DNA of 64,000 nt, from contig AP026541.1 of assembly GCA_026075535.2 (NCBI GenBank), positions 4,278,001 to 4,342,000 of the forward strand. Reading direction: 5' to 3'. Positions 1 to 11,541 of the stretch are shown in pieces. Made by a program: the position numbers and the translations under genes. Numbering within the stretch: the stretch's first letter is position 1; each line of letters begins with the position of its first letter. The notes below the pieces were generated by a model. The model saw only the letters and a program-made list of their open reading frames with translations, did no database searches and had not been told where the DNA came from. This stretch comes from Tricholoma matsutake. Taxonomy: Eukaryota; Basidiomycota; Agaricomycetes; Agaricales; Tricholomataceae.

Positions 1-231
1 AGCGATGAGAAGGACGACATGGATCTGTACTCATTCGGGGATGATAAGAGTGAAGAGGCGATGGTGATCATTGAGGATGCAGGGACTGTTGCTACATCAA
101 AGGAACTAATACATGAGACTGTGGGTGGTGCGGAGGAGGACGTAGATGCAGATGCAGAAGGAGAGGATGCAAGTGATGATGAGAAGGGAGAAGACCAGCC
201 CTTTGGATGGGAGTATGAGCAGGAAGTGTGA
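1..231 (+). CDS. C-terminal end of an unidentified acidic protein (5' part outside window)
   Basis: The reading frame is open from base 1 to the TGA at 229-231 and gives the last 76 residues of a protein. The segment is strongly acidic, with runs of Asp and Glu (for example AEEDVDADAEGEDASDDE) and ends in a short aromatic tail (FGWEYEQEV). Acidic tails like this occur in many nuclear and chromatin proteins, but nothing here identifies a family, so no function is assigned. The gene runs in the same direction as the Sen15 gene that starts 138 bp downstream. Confidence 0.6.
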   Translation, partial: SDEKDDMDLYSFGDDKSEEAMVIIEDAGTVATSKELIHETVGGAEEDVDADAEGEDASDDEKGEDQPFGWEYEQEV

Positions 232-369
232 TGGTACAGATATCAATATTAGAAAGTGTATACTACTACAAAGACATGATCTGAGTCATTTGGGCGACAT
301 TTCAATATTGACTGGGGTGCTACTACTGACACACAGCAGTCATCCGCGCTCCTACCAAAGCTCAAAAGG

Positions 370-952
370 ATGGAGCAACACCCATCGGTGCGTTGGCCTC
401 TAACCTATGACTAGGACGTGACACTGATTCCACTCGGTAGCATCAAATTCTCTCTCCACTTCTTCAAAAGTATCCTCGGTCTGCAGGCTGCCTATTTCAA
501 ACGTATAACGACGTTGTTTTTGGTAATTTATTCTTCAGTCCCTTTGTATCCGATAGACTGAACATTCAAATTGTTCAAATTGTCTAGCTCAACAGTGGAC
601 CGATGTTGAAGTCGTAGAGCTTGAGGCGTGTCAACGAGGAGCAATTAAGGGTTGCAAACGCGACGCCGTAAGTTCACGAGTACCTCTCATCGCCTTTCAA
701 TCAATCTTATGTAAAATTCTCCCCCAAGGAGACAGTCTTGCATGTAGTTCCGTGTACCCTTGCTGAAACTGTATCATTTGCATGGTACGTCCTGTCCTTT
801 ACATAACTAGCATTGTTGTAATATTCCACAGGCTGAAGACCGCGTTCGAACTTCTTTCGAGTCCCCCTGAAATCTATTTAGCCATAACATCAGAAGATGC
901 GTCGATTGTATATTACAAGATTAGTCTGGGAATCGTTAAGCCCCCAGTTTGA
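370..952 (+). CDS. SEN15: tRNA-splicing endonuclease subunit Sen15 homologue
   Basis: Five exons (370-387, 441-522, 588-667, 729-784, 832-952) join into one 118-aa frame; the introns are 53, 65, 61, 56 and 47 nt or close to it, all GT-AG. The product resembles Sen15, a non-catalytic subunit of the heterotetrameric tRNA-splicing endonuclease (with Sen2, Sen34 and Sen54) that removes introns from pre-tRNAs. Recognisable family features are the N-terminal HP-x(n)-LLQKYPRSAG block, a QQWTDVEVV strand, a VLHVVPCTLAETVSFAWL core and the C-terminal YLAITSEDASIVYYKI block, spanning most of the protein as expected for this small subunit. The first exon codes for only six residues (MEQHPS), so the start depends on a correct tiny exon. 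The family assignment comes from memory of fungal Sen15 proteins. The gene converges on the SF3b4 gene. Confidence 0.78.
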
Positions 953-1683
953 AAGTTTCCAACGTTGGACACGTTTTCTTTTGTTCAGTCACACCCCTTC
1001 CTCAAGATGTCGAACATATTGATGAACTGTACTGATTTCTCCTTTCTCTTCAGCTATCTATCTCGTGAGCAAGTGGAACATGGAAGATACGGGCGAAATA
1101 CACATATAACCACCGTCATCGACTTAAAGGCTATGGCAACGGCCAGACAACTGATGAAAGGCTAGGCCAGGGTGAAGGACTTTGATTGCCTTCGAATGAA
1201 AAGCGATCAGATGCGGCATACAGAATTGTGATCCAAGGAATCTTTTCACTGGCGTGTCCATAGCGTTGGTACTCATGCGATCGCACCGGCACGGCATCGA
1301 TTTGTTTCCTCACCTTATGACAGAAAGAGCGGTTGGAGTAGACTTCTGTGGAGTGAATGAGATAGAAAGCGTCGGTGACAATGCTTCTACATTACTGATC
1401 CCCGATTGTCGAAGAGGCTTTCCAATGGAAAATTATGACAATTTGAAAGGGCCGGTACAAATGATGACCTAATTTCGCACACGACTACTTGCCACTTTTG
1501 ACTAGTTGAGAGCTTCAACTCATCCTGTCCTGCTCTGCGAAACAACCAACGGTGATCAGGATACCTCAACAAATCCAAGATTGCCAATAATCTGGAGAGA
1601 TCTTGAAGAAACTTCTGATTTGACGAACTCGACTGGAGAGCTTACAGACACAGAATCGATCACAGCGCAACGTTGTATTTGTT
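953..1683. other. intergenic region between convergent genes
   Basis: This 731-bp gap separates the stops of Sen15 and the SF3b4 homologue. It should hold both 3' UTRs. Several short open frames occur on both strands, but none shows recognisable protein similarity or a chain of spliceable exons. No gene is called. Confidence 0.5.
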
Positions 1684-2846
1684 TTAGTACTGGGGCTGTG
1701 GTGGTGGAGGGAATGGAGTTCCAAACCCAGGCGGCGGCGGCGGCGGAGGGAATCCACCACCATACATTGGCATTGACGGTGGAGGTGGGGGCATTTGCAT
1801 CGGAGGCATCCCCATGCCCGGAGCACCCATCGGCATTGCCATTGGCGGCGGCATGATAGTTTGCTGAGGAGTAAAGCCCGGGGGTGGTGGAGGCTGTGCG
1901 AGGATACCAGCGAACTGGCCCTGGTACGGACCTTGGAAACCAGGCATAGGCGGGCGGGCACCAAATGCTAGAGGGGCGGGAGGGGGACGTGCTGCAACGG
2001 GTAGAGCATTATTTTTCCGTGCTTGAGCTGCGAGGAGGCGCTCGGCCGATGTTCCGTGTCTCTCGCCTTTGCCGTCTTTTTTGAACGCATATTGGACCGT
2101 AATAGCTTTGTTCATCAAGAACTGGCCGTTCATCGATTCCACGGCAGCGTCGGATGACTCGAAATCGGTATATGATACGAATCCATAGCCCTTTGATGTT
2201 CCTGTGCCCGTATCTCGAGCAATCTGGCACGCGACGACATTAACCCAAAGGACCTGTGGGAAGAGCAGGAATGCACACCTTCGCGGTCGTTGCCATCACA
2301 CCAAACGCACTGAAGGTGTCATAAAGTAATCGCTCATCCACATTTTCGTCCAAGTTTCCGATGAAAAGGTTTGCGCCGACATCGAGTTGCTTTTTATCAG
2401 ACGAAGCCTATTACACAACGGGAGCCCCTTCAGCATGCTCTTGAACGAGACTACAGTGACCTGCGACGAACCTTGTTAACCCGAATGGGCTTGCCCCATA
2501 ATTTAATCTGATTCATAATCTTACATGCATATTCCGCATCTTCCTCCGTCAGGAACTCACAAAAACCATAACCTTGATGCGCCATGGATATTCGATCCTT
2601 TGGAAGGTGGACATTCACTAAAAATCGTGGCATAACACGTCAGCGCCGCGTAGAGCCGTTCCACAACACAAAACTCGCCGACTGGACCTGCTTGTAACAT
2701 CAACTCCCACACCAATGCGTCCGTACAGCGCTCATCAAGGTTTCCCTATAGACCATGAGAATCATGCATATCAAAGTGAAACTGATCTATTTTTTTACCA
2801 GATATACAGTGGCCTCCTGATTCCTGTCATCTTGAGGGCGCGACAT
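1684..2846 (-). CDS. SF3B4: splicing factor 3b subunit 4 (SF3b49/Hsh49), U2 snRNP RNA-binding protein
   Basis: Exons 2846-2799, 2745-2679, 2617-2472, 2407-2279 and 2223-1684 join to a 309-aa frame starting [20 protein letters not shown]. The protein has two RNA recognition motifs (about residues 12-90 and 100-180; RNP motifs include [21 protein letters not shown] and GYGFVSY) and a Pro/Gly/Met-rich C-terminus typical of SF3b4. In the family it binds pre-mRNA near the branch site together with SF3b145 as part of U2 snRNP. Length and domain order fit fungal homologues. Intron 2 (2678-2618, 61 nt) is best read as GC-AG: only the GCGAGT donor preserves the conserved [12 protein letters not shown] block. 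The other introns are GT-AG and 53-64 nt. The in-frame ATG at 2846 opens the conserved N-terminus. Confidence 0.92.
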
Positions 2847-3136
2847 GATGGTAAAAGTGGCAAGCAAAGCTTGTTGTGCATTGTTTACTTAAGGAGATGC
2901 AGTAGAGTTCTTTTGATTGACTATGTCACTTGCGACTGGCCGTGAAAAGTCTAACAACCATCTGTCATCATGGCTCGTATGAACTAAACACCCTCCGACA
3001 AAGAAGGGTTCGTGTACTGAAAGACCTTTTAAGTACATAAGAACAAGGAATACTGAAAAAAACGGATATATAGGCGTGGCGTAAAGAGAATCGTTACGAA
3101 TATATTAGTGAAGTAGACGCTGCCGTAAATGCCGAA

Positions 3137-3941
3137 CTACAGTATGAGACATCTCTTTTTTCCATTCTTCACCACGGGAGGCTCAAGAGCTGCCACGATA
3201 GCCTTTCGGGGGGAGAAAGTCAAGAAATGCACCAACAGAGTACAAGAAACAGAGCTACATACCTCGTCGAAAACATTCTTCAAACCCTTCTGCGTCAGCG
3301 CCGAGCACTCGACGTATTTGACCGCTCCTAGTTCACGAGCAAGTCTTTCGCCCTGTTCACTTGCAACCGGCCTCTGCTTTTGTCTTGCTAGCTTTTCAAT
3401 AACTTGACTGTCGTCCCGCAAATCAATTTGAGTCCCAACAATTAGGCACGGGACACCTGGACAGTGATGATGGACTTCTGGAAACCACTTCTCCTTGACG
3501 TTCTCGAACGATGCAGGGGATGTTACACTAAAACAAACCAAGAAAACATCTGTTTGGGGGTATGATAAAGGGCGGAGACGATCATAATCCTCCTGGCCTA
3601 AAATTTGAGGGTGAGATAACAGGAGGGCGGAACTTGCAAGCAGGGACGTACCAGCAGTATCGAAAAGCCCTAGTGTATAGGGGTCTTCGCCAATCATAAC
3701 CGTGACCGCATAGTTGTCAAAGACCTACGAATGGCGTATCTCTTTTCCATCTTACAAAAACAAGGATGCATGAAGACATACAGTCGGAACATACTCGCTT
3801 GGAAATTTGTTGGTGGTATATGAGATCAACAAACAGGTCTAATATGATACAGACATCAGCTAACAGTCGATGAGAAGAAATTTGACGACACACCTTCCCA
3901 ACTGCACCATCTCCAACTACAACACATTTGATAGTCTGCAT
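3137..3941 (-). CDS. CDC42: Cdc42-type Rho GTPase
   Basis: Five exons (3941-3894, 3838-3782, 3724-3652, 3597-3263, 3202-3137) join to 192 aa, the usual Cdc42 length. The P-loop GDGAVGKT lies at residues 10-17, the effector loop YVPTVFDNY around 32-40, DTAGQE at 57-62, TQID as the variant G4 motif, and the protein ends in the CaaX box CLIL, which predicts geranylgeranylation. Cdc42 controls cell polarity and actin organisation at the plasma membrane. Exon 1 ends right after the P-loop lysine. All introns are GT-AG, 54-60 nt. A GTGAGT near 4150 (minus strand) and a TTTATAG near 3990 could bound a 5' UTR intron; this is inference only. Rac is the main alternative, but the [12 protein letters not shown] start and the body are Cdc42-like. 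Confidence 0.93.
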
Positions 3942-4678
3942 CTTGTCAAGTGAGGTCTAGGGAGGTCCGAAGCGATGTGTAGTTTGCCTATAAACAAACA
4001 AATATATAAGAACACGGCCCAATATGACACAAAACCTTATCGCCTTGCGTTGGAGTGTAGGCGACTAGATTGGCGTGGCAACGAGCCTCGTGGCTGTGTG
4101 TTGCATGACCCAACCTCCTGAAGCGAACCAATTGCAGAAAAGGAACTCACTGATCCGTATGACAGTAAAACGTCAGAACCGGGTCGAAGGAGGCGACACG
4201 AAGGAAGTCCGATAATTAAACCGTCTCAAAAGTTACCGCTTGACTCGACAGCCCGAAAAAAACCTGCACGAGGATCAAGGTATTAGATATCCTTGAGGCC
4301 AGAAACCATACCGGAAGTGGGAGAATAACTCACAGAGTCGAGGAAAGGTGACTATGAAGGGGCTAAGAATATGCCAAGTTGACTGTCGCCGACGATGTTG
4401 AAGAGTAGCAACCACCTTGAGACGGCCCTATCCGTTGGTTCCAAGACCAAACATGGCCAAAGCAAAGCCTTTTACTTATATAATGATGAAGAATTCAATC
4501 AATCGTGTGTAAATCAGATCCTATATCATATGTAATAGGTTTGCAGGGAAGGCAAGATGCAAAGACTGTAAGTTACCAATGGAACAGCAGATAGACAATG
4601 ATGGGGTGCATTATTACAGACATAAGTAGTTGCGGTAGAGGATCAATCAAAATTACGGTCGACTTTTTCTTCAAGAGT
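3942..4678. other. intergenic region upstream of CDC42
   Basis: This 737-bp stretch lies between the CDC42 start and the 3' end of the WD40 gene, both on the minus strand, so it should contain the CDC42 promoter and the WD40 3' UTR. A run of A/T with ATATAT lies near 4000. No coding region is recognised. Confidence 0.5.
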
Positions 4679-7600
4679 TCACTTCATAGTCCTTGCTCGT
4701 TTGTAAACATTCGAGTCTCCTGTTATAGTTGCTTATCGATCATTCAAGACTGAAGGCGAGAGCACTCACCGTTAGGGGAGGAGAGAGGCTGTGACCACCA
4801 TGCGAGATGCCCTCTACTCGTTCCAGTGAGAAGGCAACCCTCTCTGTTCAAAGCGCCATCGAAACTCTGATGAAGAATGACTGTCATGAGCCGAGCGTTT
4901 ACGCGCCTAGTATATATACTTACTGCCACAGCTTGGATGATGTCGCCTGGAAAAAAGCAATGCCTTTTAATGATATCACTAGCAGGCGATGAATAACTAA
5001 CCTTCCTCGTGTGCCAACCCGTAAACAATGGCACCCTTCTTCCTGTCCCAAACAAGTACACATCCTTCCACGCTGCCAAATAATACTGCTTGGCCTTGTG
5101 TGGCGAATACAGCCCCGAATCCACCATCAGGGTGTGCTTCTGTCTCCTTGCAAGAATAGGACAGTTCAACCGATCCCTTCTTGTCGGCTTGCCGTATATT
5201 AAGCAATCGTGCAGAGCCTCCAATCTGGCTAACAAGTACATGTGTACCAGCGGGGTTTAAGTCCAGTGAAGTGCTGGAATATATTATAAGAAATTGTAAC
5301 CGAGCTCTATTATGGACCAACATTTTTGCTTTGAGGAAGGCATACGCGCGTAATGTTCCGTTGGGCACTTCGCAATACCATCTGGGGGAAACGTCGTTAC
5401 TTCAGTATCCAAATATAGGCGAGACGCTTACAAAACACCGTCTCGCGTGCCGCCAAGGAGAGCTTCCCCGTCCTCAACAAACCTGAGCGAACTCACGTTC
5501 TGGCGTAGTATGCCGCGGTGTTGTTGCCATGTTCCTGTAGGGTGCCAAAGGTTAACATAAGACGCAGTACTGGCCGAGATCAATCATAAAAACCAACCTT
5601 TCACCCGCATCCACACTTTAACCCCGGTGCGTGGAAACGAGACCGCAATCCGATCCCGGTGGTACGCGAAGCAAATTTGGTCGTCGTCCAGTAGGTGGTC
5701 ATTCCCAGCATCAAGAACTTTGGCCCACTGCCAACGATTGATGCCCTAGAATATTCCACCAAGGTAAGAGGAAACCCGATAAATATGTACCAAGTAATCC
5801 TCACGTCACGCGTCCACTTACTAACCAACCCATCCTTCCCAAGTGAAATTATGCCCGAGTCATCATCCATCCACAATACGGACACAACTGGACAATTGTG
5901 CATCAATTTAGCAATTTCAGCCCGATCATAGTTGTTCCATATCCGTATTGATCGGTCAGCCACTTGTATTATTTTCATTCAGAACATGGTTCTACATAAT
6001 ATCGCATGAAAGACTCACAATTCAATGCAAAATGGCCTCCGTCCGAACTGAATGAAATACTCCGAATAGCTAACTCTCCGTCGCCCTTCAATCCTATAAA
6101 ATGGTTACAATCAACCGTCGGCCACTTCAGATTACGTCTTCGCGGCCGGGTGAGATCAGTGGTAGGTGTTGTCGGCAGTTCACGCTTGACGCCTCGGCTG
6201 AGTACAGTGGTATTCACGGCTAACACAGGTTTTGGAGGCAGTGGATGCACAAGAGGTTGAGAAACAGTCGCTGGTGGCACAGAGATTGCTGCGTGCTCTT
6301 CATGAAGAGCAGAATACGTACCAGCTGGTGATCGTAACATAGGTTGGGAGATTGGTGTGTTATCAGGTACCTTCCTCAGTCGATCTTCTGTGCTTACCAT
6401 GGGTGGCTGCGAAGGAGTGGGAACATCAAATATCCGACTTGATAGATTGCGCTCGGGGCCGTCAGTGATTGTCTTCATAGATTCCTCAGATTGTGACTCA
6501 GAGGGTGAGGTAGCGGGACCTATTCGGTCCTTCAGGGACACTGGAAAGAAAAATTTGCCAGATCAGTGGTCAACCAGCGACAGAAAGGGGTGCTCAGAGC
6601 AAGATTCAGGATGTCTGAACTCACCACAGGGCTTCTTCGACACCCTAACCATGGGCGGACCAGTCTGCAACCCTTCCGATGTAACAGGCTTATTACTTTT
6701 CTGCTGATCATCCGAAACGATTGGAGCAGGCTGTGGCGTGCATGAGGCGCCAGAAGTAATCGCCGCGCCAGCCAAGGGGGCATTGGACACCCTTTTCCAC
6801 TTGGATACTACTGACATCGTAGTTGGGGTTGATGGAGAAGGCGATGGTGAAGAGTACGAGATGATACTCGATAAATCTGTAGTTTTGACGGCATGAAAAG
6901 ATCCTGCCGGAGGTAGGGATGGTGGCGGTTGCGCTGGACTGGGAGGGTTGGCAGGGTTGCTTATAGCGTTGATTGCTTTCACAGAGGGCCATCCTGTACC
7001 GACTACGACACGTTTCTGGCTAAGTGCTCTAAGTGCTCTTGGGGGGCTAGCAACTCGTGGCGTGGCGCAGGACGATGGCTTTATATTCAGCGGGTTGGAA
7101 GACGGACCAAAAGGTATGTATGCAATGGCATTCAGTAGGGATGAAGGACGCTTAGCATTGGCGTGGATTTGAGAAGCCGGAGATTTTTCGAGAGCTCGAC
7201 TGCTGAGACCTGCGACTCTCCGCGTGCCATTAACAACAGTGGATTGCTGAGGCGGTTGTTGAGCGAGAGGGGTGATTGTATTCAAGAGGACTTTGCTGCT
7301 AGAAGCCACTGCATTTTGAGAAGTGTGCAGAGACTTCACAGATATGGTGTTGGAAGCTTGTGAAGATGGAGATAAGGACTCTGTCGGTATAGGTGCTGAG
7401 GGTGCCAGTAGTATGTGCCCAGAAGTCACGGACGTCGATGACTTCGGAGTCACAGTGCATGGCTAAAAGTTAGAGATGAAAATACAATGATGAAACAATG
7501 GTAATCCGCGACGAACTGAGCTTGTTACGTCTCCCGCACGTTCCCCGCTGGTGTTGGTCTGCCGCAGGGCCGATTTTTCATCGTCAGAGCTGCCGCAGGC

Positions 7601-8824
7601 GAATAACATGCCTGCAGACACAAATTTGTTTGAGTATTGAGACTCTCCAGAACGTGATCTGGCATTCAGATCTGTGGCTGTTGTAGATGCCACTGGCATA
7701 GGTGAGGGCGGATGAACGCAATCACCAGCCGCAGAAGCATCCGCTGAACCCTCCAAGACATGATCAGGCTTTTCGGGCGTAGAACATTGGGAGGGTGTGC
7801 TTGCTCTATAAGGCAGATAAGATGGGCTCCATGTGGGAGTGTCAACGGGTTGAGTGTAGGGTGGTGAATTTGCTGCCCATTGGTTTGGAGAATGGGATCC
7901 ACGATGTCCTGGAGGCGACCAATATTGTGGTGAGCGGTATCCTTCCGAATAAGGGGAATTGCCAAGATCCATAGGGGAAAGGCTTTTTCGCTGTTCCCCG
8001 TAGTTGATAAAAACATGGGGATAAATAAAGCATCGGAGGACGTACTGTAGTTAGATACGGTTGGTCCCATGAATCGTGGTCCACAGTGCATACATCTGTT
8101 TGGACATCTAAATTTGTGTATCTACGATCATCCTCTGTTTGGACCGAGGACGAATTGTGAGGAAGAAGTTCGGGATCAAATTGAACGGATGTCGACACGC
8201 AGTCTGTATACGTCTGTGCAGATATGTGTGTACAAGCGGACTGTGCCTGCGTCGACATTGAAACATACACGGGCTGAGCTTGTACGCCCACAGACGAATG
8301 AGTCACAGCTGGCTCTTGGATTGGAAATAAAAGAGTTGTAACGGAAGAAGAAAAACATACAGGAAACACTTACGTGTGACTGAGCCCACTTCCTCAACCT
8401 TCTTTGTCCAGGCTCGTCTCATTTTAGGAGGTATGGCCTCTCCAGCAGGTGGTAGGTAAACCTCTTGCTCTTCGGCGACCTGGGTATCGCTCGTTTCATA
8501 TGGAATTTCTTCAGAAACCGTAAGGTCAGCTTCAAAGATAACCGCCTGGTCTTTGAAGCACCCGTCGGGAGATGCCACAGTGAGTAGAATCTCTTTGCCA
8601 GGTTTGACCTCGATTCGTTTTGCAGCGAATACACTAAAGCGCACGACATTGCTCGCTTCACCGTCTTCGTTCGAGTCCTCAGATATTGTGACACGTCGTA
8701 AAACGATATGAGGCTTCTGAGTGGACCCATGGGGCCGAAGACGCAGAGGACCCTTTATTCCTAAAATTGAGGTTGCGAGAAGACTGAAAGGAGGGGAGTC
8801 ACTCTGTGCGCTAGAGTCGTCCAT
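4679..8824 (-). CDS. large WD40-repeat protein with a long disordered N-terminal half
   Basis: Thirteen exons join in one frame to 1147 aa: 8824-8374, 8314-8046, 7990-7529, 7462-6625, 6540-6019, 5962-5805, 5745-5598, 5534-5432, 5381-5322, 5273-5002, 4946-4924, 4866-4770 and 4719-4679. Introns are 48-84 nt and GT-AG. Residues about 1-130 form a folded-looking segment (VVRFSVFAAKRIEV, ILLTVASPDG). Residues about 150-810 are low-complexity Ser/Pro/Thr-rich. Residues about 815-1130 contain WD-repeat blades, seen as DGGHFAL...DRSIRIW, DDDSGIISLGKDGLVSKW, DRIAVSFP..GVKVW, VEGCVLVWD and GTSRGHLAWW. WD40 propellers serve as protein-interaction platforms; no specific partner can be inferred. The last intron (4769-4720) could instead be read through, ending the protein at 4744. 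The 5' half might be a separate gene, but phase-compatible splicing across every junction supports one gene. Confidence 0.75.
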
Positions 8825-9050
8825 GAGCCCCAGCGAGTTTTGAAACCAGAAGCCCGCCTTAAGCAATTATTCTACGCCTTGTGATGGTCAAATTCCAAGT
8901 CTTAGACTTTCACTCTTCAAAGGGAGTCACGGGATATGGAACCTTTTTTCCCAAGTCGCTGGTACTAAAGTAGCGGGAATCGACTAAATCCAATCTTCTG
9001 TACGCTCTTCAAATCCTTTCAGCATTAATATTTCAATACGAATATATCAG

Positions 9051-9439
9051 CCTCATATCTTGTCGGCTCTCGTTTATGGGGCACACATAGAGGATCTAGC
9101 GACCAGCAGAAAAGTAGCCACTCAGATCTTCCGCTCGTCGCTGAAAACTTGCTGACTGAAGTTTCCAGAAGTCAACACAGAAACGGATACGACCTCACCA
9201 TTCTTCAGAAAGCTGAGTTTATTGAACTACCTATTGATCGAGACGGGGTGCTACCTGATGGGTGATGAAGAGGGCTGTATGGAGAGTGAGGGAATCGATG
9301 AAGCATTTCGTGCAAGATATGGATTGCTGCGCGGCACCTCGCTGATCGCGACAAGGCCAAGAAGTTCTGGAGCAAGGAGAAGCGGGAAGATGCCTTTCAA
9401 ACTTTTACAATATGGTCATGGCTGAATCTTCCTCGCTGA
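9051..9439 (+). CDS. small unidentified gene, start unresolved, apparent frameshift
   Basis: Two overlapping frames together look like one protein. Frame A (from about 9051) reads LSALVYGAHIEDLATSRK and then QIFRSSLKT, hitting a TGA near 9147. Frame B continues without a break in sense from LLTEVSRSQHRNGYDL to QKAEFIELPIDRDGVLPDG. A 42-nt intron (9262-9303, GT-AG) then leads to an exon ending KAKKFWSKEKRED...IWSWLNLPR before the TGA at 9437-9439. The shift between frames A and B needs one missing base near 9143, so this is either a broken gene or an assembly error. No start codon is seen in frame A; an upstream exon is likely, with TATATCAG at 9050 as a candidate acceptor. I recall similar small proteins in mushrooms but cannot name a function. 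The gene is divergent from the WD40 gene. Confidence 0.45.
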
Positions 9440-9661
9440 AAAGATCAAGGGAAGCAGTGGACGCTTAAATCGCGTCAAGCTGAGCATGGAAGAATAACAA
9501 CATGGAGGAAGAAATGACAACGACCACAGCTGGAGAAGTCTGCCTTGGAGTGAAGTGAAGAGCTTTCAGACAGGTCGAATTACATCAAACATGCAACCTC
9601 CGCATCGGCCAGCTCAAACCTGTCATCTTGGGACAGACAGACAATATTCTCGTCTTGTCTG

Positions 9662-10597
9662 TCAGAGGTCGATGTTTTCGAGGTCAGGAACCCCCTCCCT
9701 CCATTGTATGCCTGCTCGAGTGGCAACTTCCATCGACATCTTACGGACTGCAGTTACTTCCTCAACAGTAGCGCCCAGTCGACGTGCGCCAGCAAGGTGC
9801 CATCCAATTTGACGGGGAACATCGCTAGCAATGAGGGACGCTATCATTGCATAAGCAGTCTCGTTGGCAGATAAGATTTCTTGCAAGGAATACACCGCCC
9901 CATAGCCGATGGTGGTTGAGAACCACGCTGTATTAGACAAGTTATTATCCGAACACTCCTCTGAGCATGGAATTCTTACCCATGTCGGGAGACACGGCTT
10001 GCAACAATTCGAGTGTGGGACCCGCTGTTTTACCATATATATCACAATACAAGCTATAACCAGCTTTATTGTGTTCTTCAATGGTCGTATTCGTGCGTCT
10101 GGAATGCAAGTCACATGCAAGCACCCAGTTAAAAAAGATACAAAGCACACCTCATAGGGCTGAAATCACGAAGTTCCTGCGGCATGACATTATGCAGGGA
10201 AACAAGTGCGTTGATTGTCTACAGAGGGCTGATGTGTAAGACGAGCTCGCTCCAGGAAAATAACGGACATACATACACGAGCATATCCACACGTCAGTCC
10301 GGCTTTAAATAGAGCTTCCCTAAACTTCCTAGCAAGCAGAAGTTGTTTGGCACCAGTATCTCCACCCGATTCCATCGACGATTGCAACTCTTTCAAAGCA
10401 TGCTGGAAAACATCAGGTACCGCTTCGGGTCTGTTACTTGCACAGAATCCGACAGCAGCGATTATGTACCATGGGTTGGCTGTAGCGAGCACCTGGTGAA
10501 ACGCGTTTTACTACAAAACGCGCTTGAACTTACGGGTGTTCTTGGGATAGATCGACTTCAGACGGTTCAGAAAAGTGACATCGGCCAGCATTGCCAT
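9662..10597 (-). CDS. AhpD-like / carboxymuconolactone-decarboxylase-family protein
   Basis: Exons 10597-10534, 10479-10277, 10218-10151, 10098-9980 and 9927-9662 join to 239 aa, with GT-AG introns of 52-58 nt. The all-helical sequence fits the AhpD-like fold: a conserved block KFREALFKAGLTCGYARTI is followed by NALVSLHNVMPQEL, and the C-terminal half carries ARRLGATVEEVTAVRKMSM, the stretch usually diagnostic for carboxymuconolactone-decarboxylase-like proteins. No AhpD-type catalytic CxxC pair is visible (only one Cys in the helix, TCGYAR), so a peroxidase-reductase role is not supported. Many fungal members are uncharacterised; peroxisomal and mitochondrial roles have been suggested for some. 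The start was chosen at ATG 10597; a second in-frame ATG follows two codons later. The N-terminal link between exons 1 and 2 is the least certain junction. Confidence 0.72.
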
Positions 10598-11541
10598 GTT
10601 GTTTGCTTGACACCACGATGCGAGCCAGGGTTTATATAGGTTTGCAATACGTACCGAGAGACTCCGAGTCGGACGCGCGGAGTATTTAGATTATCAAAGA
10701 AGAACGCCAGTGCGGGTTTCTGGTATTTCCACAAGTTTGCTAGACTTTTGGTCTTGACTCTGAGGGAGAGTCGATCTGTCAATCAAACCGTGACGAAGAA
10801 AGTAGCGGGAATTCCAAAAATGGAAATAGCCCATCTACAGTGACAATTGCCGCTCTAACGCATATTCACATACATACGGACGCAGACAAGAATTAATCCA
10901 TAATGAAGGCATAAAGAAATACCTACACAAAGAGGACAGCGAATCTCAGAGCGCGCGCGAGCCGAGCATTCCACTGTCAGCGGGATTTGAATTACACATC
11001 ATCAGCATGTACTTGAAGTTAGTAAGTGGTTCAAGCTCAACTGCTCACCTCAAAATTTTTTTCAGGTATGGGTAGAGTCTACGTATCGGACTCTGTACGC
11101 TCAGTGAGAGTAATCAAGTAAAGCAAAACCAAGATTACAAGCACTGATTTTGGCGGGATTCTTGCGTCTCAGTATACAAAATTGCTTAGGCTCTCAGGAA
11201 AATCACTACTAGAGTATTGGGGTGGTATAGAGTATAGAAGTGGCAGGAGATCTGAGCATGCTGAAACGCTGGGACAGAGGTGCAATGTTCTTGCACAATT
11301 GGGACAACGATATTGGCAGGGGGCCAATACCGGGGACTCGAATGGGATTGCTTGAGGTTTTAGAAGGAGGCTGGTGCAGCGACTTTCAAATTCTTATCAA
11401 TCGTTAGAAGAAATGATAATCGGATTGGTAGGCCATATTGTGGGCCCGATTCCATGGTGATTGACCACGACTGTCTAGCGCGAGGTTAGGCAATCCTGAG
11501 CATTCACCACATTCATCAGTCCATGCTTTCGGCTAGAGAAA
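10598..11541. other. intergenic region
   Basis: This 944-bp gap lies between the start of the AhpD-like gene and the 3' end of the Dicer gene; both are on the minus strand, so it holds the promoter of the former and the 3' UTR of the latter. I see no gene, tRNA or obvious repeat in it. Confidence 0.5.

Noticed and set aside
965..1165. 66-codon frame between Sen15 and SF3b4 as a gene
   Set aside because: No similarity, no splice chain, and it lies in the expected 3' UTR space.
4744..4769. Stop of the WD40 protein at 4744 by reading through the last intron
   Set aside because: Possible, but a strong GTGAGT donor, an ATAACAG acceptor and a phase-compatible 50-nt intron favour the end at 4679.
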